A DNA stretch of 64,000 nucleotides from CAMLOF01 sp966692625 (lineage in GTDB: Bacteria > Pseudomonadota > Gammaproteobacteria > Burkholderiales > Burkholderiaceae_C). Position numbers and translations under genes: made by a program. Location of the stretch: contig CBKZAG010000001.1 of the NCBI GenBank assembly GCA_966692625.1, positions 1-64,000 on the forward strand. The letters are read 5' to 3'. The notes below the pieces were generated by a model that ran no database searches, was not told the origin of the DNA, and saw only the letters and a program-made list of their open reading frames with translations. Below are positions 32,126 to 40,687 of the stretch, piece by piece (within the stretch, counting starts at the first letter, position 1; every line of letters starts with the position of its first letter).

Positions 32126-33850
32126 ATGCCCCCCCCTCCCATCAGCGATCAGTCCACCGCCGCGGTCATTGCCCGCTTCCTCAAGGCCAGGGGCGTTCGC
32201 CGCGTCTATGCCCTGTGCGGGGGGCACATCATGCCAATCTGGATGCGGCTCGACGCGGAGGGCATACGCATCGTCGACGTGCGCGACGAACGTGCGGCCG
32301 TTTACATGGCGCATGCCGAGTCACAGCTCACCGGTGGGCTCGGGGTGGCGCTGGTCACCGCCGGGCCGGGTGTGACCAACGCGATGACGGGCATCGCGAA
32401 TGCCCACGTGGCACGTGCCTCGGTGCTGGTGCTTTCCGGGCTGCCGCCCAGCGCGCAGGAGAACCGGGGTGCGCTCCAGGACATCGTGCACACGGACCTG
32501 GTGCGCAGCCTCACCCGCTACGCACGCACGGTGCGCCACCCCGATCTGGTGCCGCAGGAACTCGCCGAGGCTACGGCCCGGGCGATGGGCGAGGGGGGCG
32601 AGCCTGGCCCGGTGTACCTGGACTTCCCGGTCGACACGCTCAGGGCCGAGGTGTCGGCGGCAATGCAACTACCCGAGTCTTTCTCGCCCCCGGTGGTTCG
32701 GCCCATGGTTCCGCCTGCGGAGGCGGTGCAGGCCGCCGTGCAAAAGCTCTGGGCAGCCAAGCGCCCGCTGTTCATTTCGGGGCGTGGTGCACGCGGCGCC
32801 GGCCCCGCGCTGGAGGCGCTGTTGATCCGCCTGGGCGCGGCCTACCTGGACACCGGTGAGAGCCGGGGCCTGGTCAGTGATGACCATCCCAGCGTGGTAG
32901 CGGCCATGCGCGGCGCCGTCATGGGGCAGGCAGACCTGGTGGTCACGGTGGGCAGACGCCTGGACTTCCAGCTGGCGTACGGCTCGCCAGCCGTGTTTGG
33001 AAAGGCGGAGTTTCTGCGCATCGCCGACGGCACGGGTGAGCTTCGCGACAACCGGCGCGGCGCAGTGGAAATCTTCGCCAACCCGGCCTCGGCGGTGCAG
33101 GCTATTCTTGATGCCGCGCCATCAACCCCGCCGAGCAGCGACGCGGCCTGGCTGGCAGGTCTTCGCGAACAGCACCTCCAGCGGTCGGCCAAGTTGCAGC
33201 AAAGCATGAAAAGCGCTCCTCCCGGCAGCGATGGCCGCATGCACCCCAACCGCCTGCTGGCGGCGTTGCACGACGCGCTGCCCGATGACGCGGTCGTGGT
33301 GGCCGACGGCGGAGATTTCCTGAGCTTTGCCCGCGTCGGTCTGCCTGCCTCCACCTACCTGGACCCGGGGTCGCTGGGGTGCATTGGCGTGGGCACGCCA
33401 TTCGGCATCGCAGCCAGCCTGGCCTGCCCCGGCCGCACGGTGGTGGTCGCCACGGGGGACGGCGCCTTCGGCTTCAATGCCATGGAGATCGACACCGCCG
33501 TACGCCACCAGGCACCCGTCCTGGTGGTGGTGGCCAACAACGGTTCCTGGGCAATCGAAGTCCGCGACCAGCAGGAAACCCACGGCAAGGTGGTGGGCAC
33601 GCGCCTGCAGTTCGCCGACCATGCGGCGATGGCGAGGGCCTTTGGCATGTATGCCGAACGGGTAACATCCGCAGAAGATCTGCCCGCTGCCATTGAACGG
33701 GCCATGGCCCGGCGGCCGGCATTGCTCGACGTGGTCGTCACACCGGAGGCCGCTTCGTCCGACGCCAAATCGGGTTTGGCCTGGGTGCCGGACCTGCAAG
33801 CCCTGGCGGCGTGGGACGAGGTCGAGGCGCGCTGGCGCGCGAACCCCTGA
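32126..33850 (+). CDS. ThDP-dependent enzyme, acetolactate synthase/2-hydroxyacyl-CoA lyase-like
   Basis: The 574-residue enzyme has three ThDP-family domains. The N-terminal domain holds the catalytic glutamate E55 (VRDERAAVYMAHAE). The C-terminal ThDP motif is GDGAFGFNAMEIDTAVRHQA ending VVANNGSWAIE. It lacks a regulatory-subunit partner, so a biosynthetic acetolactate synthase is unlikely. A divergent acyl-CoA ligase makes a 2-hydroxyacyl-CoA or oxalyl-CoA lyase or decarboxylase attractive, but benzoylformate-type decarboxylases are also possible. GGAG precedes the ATG. Confidence 0.8.
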   Translation: MPPPPISDQSTAAVIARFLKARGVRRVYALCGGHIMPIWMRLDAEGIRIVDVRDERAAVYMAHAESQLTGGLGVALVTAGPGVTNAMTGIANAHVARASVLVLSGLPPSAQENRGALQDIVHTDLVRSLTRYARTVRHPDLVPQELAEATARAMGEGGEPGPVYLDFPVDTLRAEVSAAMQLPESFSPPVVRPMVPPAEAVQAAVQKLWAAKRPLFISGRGARGAGPALEALLIRLGAAYLDTGESRGLVSDDHPSVVAAMRGAVMGQADLVVTVGRRLDFQLAYGSPAVFGKAEFLRIADGTGELRDNRRGAVEIFANPASAVQAILDAAPSTPPSSDAAWLAGLREQHLQRSAKLQQSMKSAPPGSDGRMHPNRLLAALHDALPDDAVVVADGGDFLSFARVGLPASTYLDPGSLGCIGVGTPFGIAASLACPGRTVVVATGDGAFGFNAMEIDTAVRHQAPVLVVVANNGSWAIEVRDQQETHGKVVGTRLQFADHAAMARAFGMYAERVTSAEDLPAAIERAMARRPALLDVVVTPEAASSDAKSGLAWVPDLQALAAWDEVEARWRANP

Positions 33851-33904
33851 AGGCCAGCGAGGCCGCAGGTTGGGCGGTGCCGCTGACAAGGTAGTATTGC
33901 CTGC

Positions 33905-34576
33905 ATGAAGACGCTGCAAGTTGCCCCCAGCTTGGTGGAGCAGGTACACAAGACCATCCTCGCAGAGATCGCAGGTGGGCGTTTGCGCCCGGGCGCAAGA
34001 ATCATCCAGGAACAGCTGGCGCAGGAGCTGGGCGTTTCGCGGCAACCTGTCCAGCAGGCCCTGACCCTGCTGCGCAAAGAGGGCGTGTTGTCAGACGCAC
34101 CCGGCCGCGGGTTGCAGGTGGCGCCGCTCAACCTGGAACATGTGCTGCACATGTACGACGTGCGCGCCGTGATCGAGGGGCTCGCATTCCGCAAGGCCGC
34201 AGAAAACAACCCGGCGTTGGCGGCTGCCCGTGGCCCGGCCTTGATACGTGCTGGGCGCAAAGCCGTGGCCACCCAGTCCTTCAGCGCGATGATCGCCGCC
34301 GACATGGCGTTTCACAACTTCATCTATGCGCTGTCGGGCAACCCGCTGGTGGCGCCCGCCATGGAAACACACTGGACCCAGACTCAGCGCGTGATGGGCG
34401 AAGTGCTGATGCGGGACGACAAGCCCCGTGACATCTGGGACCAGCACGAGGCGCTGCTGGACGCCGTGTGCGCAGGCGACGGCCCGCGCGCGGAGGAACT
34501 GGCCCGCCAGCACATCCTGGACGCTGCTGCCTTCATGGTCCAGCGTCTTGAGGCAGAGCGCAACGCGAAGCCCTGA
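33905..34576 (+). CDS. GntR-family regulator (FCD type)
   Basis: The 223-residue product has a winged helix-turn-helix (about 10-75: IIQEQLAQELGVSRQPVQQALTLL). An FCD ligand domain follows, whose metal-binding histidines include those in ADMAFHNFIY and WDQHEALLDAV. It follows the ThDP gene by 54 bases and is likely cotranscribed, making it the probable local repressor of the ligase/ThDP pair. Confidence 0.9.
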   Translation: MKTLQVAPSLVEQVHKTILAEIAGGRLRPGARIIQEQLAQELGVSRQPVQQALTLLRKEGVLSDAPGRGLQVAPLNLEHVLHMYDVRAVIEGLAFRKAAENNPALAAARGPALIRAGRKAVATQSFSAMIAADMAFHNFIYALSGNPLVAPAMETHWTQTQRVMGEVLMRDDKPRDIWDQHEALLDAVCAGDGPRAEELARQHILDAAAFMVQRLEAERNAKP

Positions 34577-34586
34577 CGGCAGGGGT

Positions 34587-35507
34587 TCAGCGCACGCTGT
34601 CGATCCGGCGCACTGGCGGGTCGCACATCTGCTCCTTGAGCCACTGCACGAACACGCGCAGCCCTGGGTAGTTCCGGTCTGCCTCCCTGTAGCACAGGAA
34701 GTGCAGCGGACGCGCAATGGCGACGAAGTCCGGCTCGGCGAGCGCCACAAGTTCGCCCCGCTGCAACTCGGCTTCGGCAAACCGGAGTGTCTCCAGCGCC
34801 AAGCCCAGGCCATCCACCGCGGCGGCCACCGCCAGAGAGCCACGGTCGAAGGAGGGGCGCGGCCGCTCAGAGGGCTTCACGCCGTTGCTTTTGCACCAGT
34901 CTGCCCACCGCACGGGGTTGAGCTGCGATTCGATCAACGTGGCATCGGCAAACCAGTCGCGCAGTGGCAGGCTTTCTGCCGGGAGCAGCCGGGGCGAACA
35001 CAGCGGGGCCGTGATCTCGCTGCCCAGGTCTTCCACGGCAATGCCCAATGCGCCCGGACTTGCGCCATACGCGATGTGCACGTCCACGTCCATGTTCTTG
35101 TTCAGGTCGATGGGGTCAGGGCTGGACGACAGTCTGATGGTGACCGACGGATGTGCCTGCATAAACTGTGGCAGCCGCGGGCCGAGCCATTTGGAGGCAA
35201 AGCTGGGTGCACAGTGGACCGCCAGATGCTCGCGCCGATTGGGTGGGCGCAATGCCGAGCAGGCTTCGTGTATGGCGTCAAGCGCCGGGCCAAGTTCACT
35301 GAGCAAGCGGCGGCCGTCTTCGGTCAAAGCCAGGCTTCGCGTGGCGCGAATGAAGAGACGCCGCTTGCACCACGCCTCCAAGTTCTTGACCTGATGGCTC
35401 ACGGCAGACGGTGTGATGTGCAGTTCTTGCGCCGCAGCCTGGAAGCTCACGTGACGCGCGGCCGCCTCAAAGGCGATCAGTGCAGACAGGGGCGGAAGAT
35501 TGCGCAT
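34587..35507 (-). CDS. LysR-family transcriptional regulator (GcvA-like)
   Basis: The 306-residue product has an N-terminal helix-turn-helix (SFQAAAQELHITPSAVSHQVKNLE) followed by the co-inducer domain. PPLSALIAFEAAARHVSF is typical of the GcvA branch. It diverges from the aldolase/TRAP cluster and is its probable regulator, acting on the 112-base gap between them. Confidence 0.9.
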   Translation of the reverse strand: MRNLPPLSALIAFEAAARHVSFQAAAQELHITPSAVSHQVKNLEAWCKRRLFIRATRSLALTEDGRRLLSELGPALDAIHEACSALRPPNRREHLAVHCAPSFASKWLGPRLPQFMQAHPSVTIRLSSSPDPIDLNKNMDVDVHIAYGASPGALGIAVEDLGSEITAPLCSPRLLPAESLPLRDWFADATLIESQLNPVRWADWCKSNGVKPSERPRPSFDRGSLAVAAAVDGLGLALETLRFAEAELQRGELVALAEPDFVAIARPLHFLCYREADRNYPGLRVFVQWLKEQMCDPPVRRIDSVR

Positions 35508-35589
35508 GTTGCCGATTATGGGTGAGTTCTATTCATCCTTACGCGAAAAAAGATCGTTTGTCCTTGATAAAACGCAAAGCGAGAATTTC

Positions 35590-35610
35590 CTCGTACCAAT
35601 CACCTACGAG
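35590..35610 (+). promoter_or_regulatory. Inverted repeat over the aldolase ribosome binding site
   Basis: CTCGTA (35590-35595) and TACGAG (35605-35610) form a perfect six-base inverted repeat with a nine-base loop. The right arm runs into the GAGGAG ribosome binding site, so it could occlude translation or serve as a regulator site. Confidence 0.4.
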
Positions 35611-35619
35611 GAGACATTC

Positions 35620-36432
35620 ATGTTGGACAGGACCAAGCGCATCTCGATTTACCAGCCGGAGCAGGCTGGGCTGATCTTCCCCGAAATCCCGGACTTTGCA
35701 TCCTTGGCAGAAGAGCGGACCTACCGCAAGCAGCGCCTTGTGGCGGCTTGCCGCGCATTCGCACTTGAGGGTTTTGACTATGGCTTTGCAGGGCACCTGA
35801 CCGTGCGCGACCCCGAGCACCCAGATCTGTACTGGACCAACCCGATGGCTGTTCATTTTGCAGATGTGAAGATGTCCAATCTGATTCTGGTCGATCACGA
35901 CGGGCGGGTCCACCAAGGTGACCATGCCGTGAACCGGGCGGGCTTTGTGCTGCACGCGGCAGTGCATGAAGCGCACCCCGACATCGTGGCAATGTGCCAC
36001 GCGCACACTGTGTATGGCACCGCGTTTGCGGCGCTGGGCCGCCCGCTGGAGCCGATTTCTCAAGATGCAGCAGCGTTCTTCGAAGACCATGTCGTCATCA
36101 AGAGCGAGGCTGGCCAGGTGGCTGTTGAGCAAAAGGCCGGACCCAAGGTCGCGGATTGGTTCAAGGGCGTGAAAGCCGCGATTCACCAGAACCATGGACT
36201 GCTGACGGCCAGCCGCCACAGTATCGAATCGGCCGCGTTCTGGTTCATCGCCCTTGAGCGTTGCTGCCGCCAACAGCTCTTGGTTGAGGCCACGGGGTCC
36301 ATACCCGTGCACGTGCCGGTCGAGCGTTCGCGCTACAGCCGCGAGCACGTGGGCAGCGACTACATCGGATGGCTGCACTTCCAGCCCATCTGGAGCCGCC
36401 TCGCCAAGACACAACCCGACATGTTCGCCTGA
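35620..36432 (+). CDS. Class II aldolase/adducin-family protein
   Basis: The 270-residue product belongs to the family of metal-dependent L-fuculose-phosphate-type aldolases and related decarboxylases. Metal ligands appear at H127 and H129 (CHAHTVYG), with H192 (IHQNHG) as a third candidate. The N-terminal pattern FDYGFAGHLTVRDPEH matches members that lack the sugar-phosphate pocket. ATG 35620 follows GAGGAG; a longer frame starting at 35500 has no such site. It precedes TRAP transporter genes, so it may act on the imported acid. Confidence 0.82.
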   Translation: MLDRTKRISIYQPEQAGLIFPEIPDFASLAEERTYRKQRLVAACRAFALEGFDYGFAGHLTVRDPEHPDLYWTNPMAVHFADVKMSNLILVDHDGRVHQGDHAVNRAGFVLHAAVHEAHPDIVAMCHAHTVYGTAFAALGRPLEPISQDAAAFFEDHVVIKSEAGQVAVEQKAGPKVADWFKGVKAAIHQNHGLLTASRHSIESAAFWFIALERCCRQQLLVEATGSIPVHVPVERSRYSREHVGSDYIGWLHFQPIWSRLAKTQPDMFA

Positions 36433-36473
36433 CGCTCATCCGCGTCAGATATCTGCGCAGTGGATCGTGGTGA

Positions 36474-36495
36474 CTGGCGGCCTGACGGCCGCCAG
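36474..36495 (+). other. Intercistronic stem-loop
   Basis: CTGGCGGCC (36474-36482) and GGCCGCCAG (36487-36495) form a perfect nine-base stem with a TGAC loop, in the 108-base gap between the aldolase and TRAP genes. No T tract follows, so partial attenuation or mRNA protection is more likely than full termination. Confidence 0.45.
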
Positions 36496-36540
36496 GGCAT
36501 GGCCTTGCCTGCGCCGACACACCCACAAGAGGAGACACGC

Positions 36541-37101
36541 ATGAAAAGGGTTGTTGACAGCTATTTCCGGTTGTTGAAATTGGTTGTTGTACTGAGCCTC
36601 GCAGGCATGGTGGCGCTGGTTTTTGGCAACGTCGTTTTGCGCTACGCATTCAATTCGGGCATCACCATGGCCGAGGAAGTGTCGCGGCTGCTGTTTCTCT
36701 ATTGCACCTTCCTGGGTGCCACGATCGCGATGCGCGAGCGGCTCCACCTGGGCGTCGATTCGTTGACACGGCGCCTGCCTGCGATCGGCCAGCGGCTGTG
36801 TCTTGTGACCAGTCTTGCGTTGATGTTGCTCTGCTGCGTGCTGGTGGTCCAGGGCAGCTGGGCTCAAGTGCTCATCAACATGGCAGTCAAGATGCCAGTA
36901 ACGGGTCTGCCGGTTGGCGTGGTCTATGCGGCAGGGCTCGTTTTCAGTGTCTCGGCATCGCTGATCGTCCTGCACGACTTGGGACGCACGGTCTTGGGGA
37001 GTGGCGCAGCAGATTTGGCGACGCCGCAGCACGGGCAAGAACACGTCGTTGAAGACGATTCTGAATCTTCCGAACTGATCCTGGCCAGGAGGTCAACATG
37101 A
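36541..37101 (+). CDS. TRAP transporter small permease (DctQ type)
   Basis: The 186-residue product has four hydrophobic helices and the ITMAEEVSRLLFLYCTFLGA segment typical of DctQ subunits. The C-terminal tail is acidic (about 155-186). It forms the inner membrane complex with the large permease encoded by the next gene, which it overlaps by four bases. The ribosome binding site is AGAGGAGA before ATG 36541. Confidence 0.9.
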   Translation: MKRVVDSYFRLLKLVVVLSLAGMVALVFGNVVLRYAFNSGITMAEEVSRLLFLYCTFLGATIAMRERLHLGVDSLTRRLPAIGQRLCLVTSLALMLLCCVLVVQGSWAQVLINMAVKMPVTGLPVGVVYAAGLVFSVSASLIVLHDLGRTVLGSGAADLATPQHGQEHVVEDDSESSELILARRST

Positions 37102-38378
37102 CATTCGCGGTATTTCTGTTCTCACTGGCCGGGTCAATTGGCATCGGCATGCCCATCGCGTTTGCGCTCATCTTGTGCGGCGTGGCGTTGATGGCCCATC
37201 TGGACATGTTCGATGCGCAGATCATCGCGCAGAACCTGACCAACGGCGCCGACAGCTTCCCTCTCATGGCTGTGCCATTCTTCCTTTTGGCCGGTGAAAT
37301 CATGAACGTCGGTGGCCTTTCGCGCCGGATTGTCAATGTCGCCATGTCACTGGTCGGCCACTTCAAGGGCGGGCTTGGCTACGTTGCAATACTGGCGGGC
37401 TGCCTGCTTGCAGCGCTGTCGGGCTCTGCCGTTGCAGACGCTGCCGCGCTGGGGGCCCTGATGGTGCCCATGATGGTTCGCGCGGGCCACGACAAAAAAC
37501 GGGCAGCCGGTCTGGTGGCCGCAGCGGGGTGTATCGGACCTGTGATACCGCCGTCCATCGGCTTCATCATCTTCGGCGTTGCTGGCGGTCTTTCGATCAC
37601 AAAGCTCTTTCTGGCAGGTATCGTTCCAGGTCTTCTCATCGGCGCCGCACTGTGTGTGGCATGGTGGATCGTGATTCGCAAAGAGCCTGCCGCCACGGCG
37701 CCCAAACAAAGCGGGGCGCAACGCTTGAATGCGGTACTGGCAGGGCTTTGGGCGCTGCTGTTGCCCGTGATCATCGTGCTGGGACTGAAGATGGGGGTGT
37801 TCACGCCCACCGAGGCGGCCGTGGTCGCAGTGGTCTACTCTCTGTTCGTTGCCGTCGTTGTGTACAAGGAACTCAAGCTTTCCGACCTTTACGACGTCTT
37901 CCTTGCCACGGCAAAGACCTCTGCAGTCGTCATGCTCCTGATCGCAGCTGCGCTGGTAGCGGCCTGGTTGATCACCGTGGCCGATCTGCCAGGGGTGGTC
38001 GTCGATCTGCTGGAACCGTTGATGGACAACCAGTTGTTGCTGCTGGCGGCAATCATGTTGTTTGTCATTGCCGTCGGTACCGCGATGGATATGACGCCCT
38101 CCATCCTGATCCTGACCCCGGTGTTGTTGCCGGTTGTGAAAGCCGCAGGGATCGATCCGATCTACTTTGGCGTGCTTTTCATCATCAACTGTTCCATCGG
38201 ACTCATCACACCCCCGGTGGGCAGTGTGCTCAACGTCGTGGCAGGTGTTTCCAAGCTGTCACTTGAAGACGTAGTGAAAGGCGTGCTGCCGTTCATCCTG
38301 GCAGAACTCGCCGTACTGGTTCTGCTGGTTCTTTTTCCCCCACTGGTGACTGTCCCCGCGCAATGGTTTGCCCGGTAA
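37098..38378 (+). CDS. TRAP transporter large permease (DctM type)
   Basis: The 426-residue product has about twelve hydrophobic segments. It shows the GLSRRIVNVAMSLVGHFKGGLGY and CIGPVIPPSIGFIIFG blocks of the DctM family. It carries the sodium-coupled transport path for an organic acid delivered by the DctP-type protein encoded next. The substrate is probably a carboxylate. Confidence 0.93.
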   Translation: MTFAVFLFSLAGSIGIGMPIAFALILCGVALMAHLDMFDAQIIAQNLTNGADSFPLMAVPFFLLAGEIMNVGGLSRRIVNVAMSLVGHFKGGLGYVAILAGCLLAALSGSAVADAAALGALMVPMMVRAGHDKKRAAGLVAAAGCIGPVIPPSIGFIIFGVAGGLSITKLFLAGIVPGLLIGAALCVAWWIVIRKEPAATAPKQSGAQRLNAVLAGLWALLLPVIIVLGLKMGVFTPTEAAVVAVVYSLFVAVVVYKELKLSDLYDVFLATAKTSAVVMLLIAAALVAAWLITVADLPGVVVDLLEPLMDNQLLLLAAIMLFVIAVGTAMDMTPSILILTPVLLPVVKAAGIDPIYFGVLFIINCSIGLITPPVGSVLNVVAGVSKLSLEDVVKGVLPFILAELAVLVLLVLFPPLVTVPAQWFAR

Positions 38379-38411
38379 GGTCCCGCTTTCATCCCAACCC
38401 AAGGAGACATC

Positions 38412-39461
38412 ATGAAGTCAATTTTTCACAAAGCTTTCGTCGGGGTGCTGGCATCTGTCGCCCTGGCGTGCTCGGCCCAATCCGCCGACATCAAGGAGCG
38501 GACCTTGAAGTTTTCGTTCGTTCAGCCGGCGGACAGCCACATGGGCTTTGGCGCCAAGGCTTTTGCTGACTTGGTCGCACAAAAGAGCGGCAACAAGATC
38601 AAGGTTCGGCTGTTCCCGAACGGTACCCTGGGGGGTGACCTGCAGACCGTGTCGGCACTGCAAGGCGGCACGATCGAACTGACGACCATGCCCCCCAGCT
38701 TGCTCGTCGGGCTGAACAAAGAGTATGGTGCTTTCGACCTTCCCTTCATGTTCAATGACTTCCGTGAGGCGGATGCCGTTCTTGACGGGCCGGTGGGTAA
38801 GCGCTTCCTGGAAAAGGCGCCTGTGGGGTTGGTCGGGCTGTCCTATTGGGACCATGGTTTCCGCAACGTGTCAAACAGCAAGCAGGCGATTGTCAAGGCT
38901 GAAGACTTCAAGGGCTTGAAGCTTCGCGTTGTGCAGACTCCGTTGATGATCGAGAGCTTCAATGCTTTGGGTGCCAATGCTGTTCCACTGTCGTTCACGG
39001 AACTATTCACAGCCATGGAAACCCGTGCGGTAGATGGTCAGGACAATCCCGTCGTGGCGTTCGAGACCAACAAGTTCAACGAAGTGCAGCGCCATCTTTC
39101 CTTGACGCGGCATGTCTACAACCCCTTGATTGTTCTTGTGAGCCAGAAGGCCTGGGACAGCATGACTCCGGCCGAGCGTGAGGTTCTGGCTTCGGCGGCG
39201 CGGGAAACGCGAATCGAGCAGCGGCGCATGTCCCGTGAGATGGAGCAAAAGTCAATAGCTTCAATCAAGTCCAAGGGGGTAACGGTTTCGGAAGTGTCTC
39301 CGGCCGAGCGCGCACGTATGCGTGAGATGGTCAAGCCGGTGATAGAAAAGTTCACCCGCGAGATCGGCGCGGAGGTGGTCAACGCCTTCGTCAGCGAGAT
39401 CGGGAAGGTCCGCGCCGCTTCGCAGCCGGCTTCGGAACAAAAATCAGTCAGCCTCAAGTAA
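38412..39461 (+). CDS. TRAP transporter substrate-binding protein (DctP type)
   Basis: The 349-residue periplasmic protein has a signal peptide (about 1-24, ending AQSAD). LKLRVVQTPLMIESF contains the conserved carboxylate-binding arginine. The family binds C4-dicarboxylates, keto acids or sugar acids. The C-terminal tail after residue 330 is polar and may be disordered. It ends the aldolase/TRAP operon. The 48-base gap to the convergent LacI gene shows no strong terminator. Confidence 0.9.
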   Translation: MKSIFHKAFVGVLASVALACSAQSADIKERTLKFSFVQPADSHMGFGAKAFADLVAQKSGNKIKVRLFPNGTLGGDLQTVSALQGGTIELTTMPPSLLVGLNKEYGAFDLPFMFNDFREADAVLDGPVGKRFLEKAPVGLVGLSYWDHGFRNVSNSKQAIVKAEDFKGLKLRVVQTPLMIESFNALGANAVPLSFTELFTAMETRAVDGQDNPVVAFETNKFNEVQRHLSLTRHVYNPLIVLVSQKAWDSMTPAEREVLASAARETRIEQRRMSREMEQKSIASIKSKGVTVSEVSPAERARMREMVKPVIEKFTREIGAEVVNAFVSEIGKVRAASQPASEQKSVSLK

Positions 39462-39509
39462 AAGAGAGATGGAGCGGTGACAACGCGGAGAACGGCTGAG
39501 GCTCAGAAG

Positions 39510-40586
39510 TCACGAGCGGCCAGACTTCGATGTACTCATCCGCTCTATCAACGTGCAGGACAGGGCTTCACTGAGCGGCTCCTGTCCTTCCGCAATCGAC
39601 TCCAGGACGGCACGCGCCGTCACACGTCCAATCTCTGCGGTCGGAGGGCGCACGGTTGACAGCGAAGGATCAAGCTGACGGCCGATCGGAAAGTCCCCGA
39701 ACCCAAGCAAGGCAAGACGGCCCGGCACTTCGATGCCCTGTGCATGGGCTTCCATCAGCGTTCCGCAGGCCAGGTGGTCATTGGCGAATGCCGCTGCAGT
39801 GATGGGCGATTTCGCTTCCGCCAGCAAGCTGGACAGCACTTGCCGGCCCGCGTCAAACGCGTCACCAGTATGGGCACGCAGGCGCTGCACCCGCGCGCCC
39901 AAGCTCCGCGCCTCTGCCTCGAAACCGTCGCCGCGCTCGTGGGCGCGAAAGTCCTCGGTCACGCCGCTGTCCACGTAGGCCAGACTGTCGTGCCCGAGTT
40001 CGACGAGGCGCGCAGCCATCTGGCGGCCCGTCTGGAAGTGGTCAAAGCCTATCTGCGCGAAGTCCTCTGGGTCCGTGTTTTGGCTGTGATGGTCCCAGAT
40101 TTCGACGACGGGCGTTCCCGCGTCCCGGGCTTCGCGCAGCAGCCGCAAGGCGCCAGGCGTGTGCTGCCGCCCAGTGACCACGATGGCCCCCGGGGTCCAG
40201 CCGGTCAGGGCACGCAACTGGGTTTCCTCGCGCTCCAGTGAATAGCCGGTCGACAACAGCAAAAGCTCGTAACCGCTGCCGTGAAGCCCCTCGGTCAGGC
40301 TCTGTATGGTTTCGGCAAAGATCGAGTGACCCACATTCGGGATCAGCGCTGCGACCAGGCGCGAAGCCCCACTGGCCAGGTGACCGGCCAGTTGGTTGGG
40401 GACATAGCCTGTGCGCTCGATCGCTTCACGAATCTTGGCCGCCGTGGCTTCCGCAACACGCTCGGGCTGGCGTATGTACCGCGAGACGGTGATGCGTGTC
40501 ACGCCTGCGGCTTCCGCCACGTCGTGGAGGGTAGGGCGACCATGACCGCGCCTGGGACGGCGGCTGAATTCCGGAGTGGATGACAT
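39510..40586 (-). CDS. LacI-family repressor, gluconate-repressor-like
   Basis: The 358-residue product has an N-terminal helix-turn-helix plus hinge (about 18-75: LHDVAEAAGVTRITVSRYIR) and a periplasmic-binding-like sugar-acid sensor domain. ATG 40586 starts the conserved part; upstream in-frame codons overlap the operator. It diverges from a sugar-acid dehydratase operon, and between them lies TGTTACCGGTAACA, the operator type used by gluconate repressor GntR of E. coli. Confidence 0.9.
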   Translation of the reverse strand: MSSTPEFSRRPRRGHGRPTLHDVAEAAGVTRITVSRYIRQPERVAEATAAKIREAIERTGYVPNQLAGHLASGASRLVAALIPNVGHSIFAETIQSLTEGLHGSGYELLLLSTGYSLEREETQLRALTGWTPGAIVVTGRQHTPGALRLLREARDAGTPVVEIWDHHSQNTDPEDFAQIGFDHFQTGRQMAARLVELGHDSLAYVDSGVTEDFRAHERGDGFEAEARSLGARVQRLRAHTGDAFDAGRQVLSSLLAEAKSPITAAAFANDHLACGTLMEAHAQGIEVPGRLALLGFGDFPIGRQLDPSLSTVRPPTAEIGRVTARAVLESIAEGQEPLSEALSCTLIERMSTSKSGRS

Positions 40587-40631
40587 CAATCTAGGGTAAT
40601 TACTGATGCGTAAAGTTTGCACCGCCGTTAA

Positions 40632-40645
40632 TGTTACCGGTAACA
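40632..40645. promoter_or_regulatory. LacI/GntR-type operator
   Basis: TGTTACCGGTAACA is a perfect 14-base palindrome in the 101-base divergent gap. Its sequence matches the known operator of gluconate-type LacI repressors. It lies 43 bases before the dehydratase ATG and 46 bases from the repressor start, so it can control both. Confidence 0.85.
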
Positions 40646-40687
40646 CGAGATGACTTCAATCCCGTATTCAGAGCCCAAGGAAATCTG

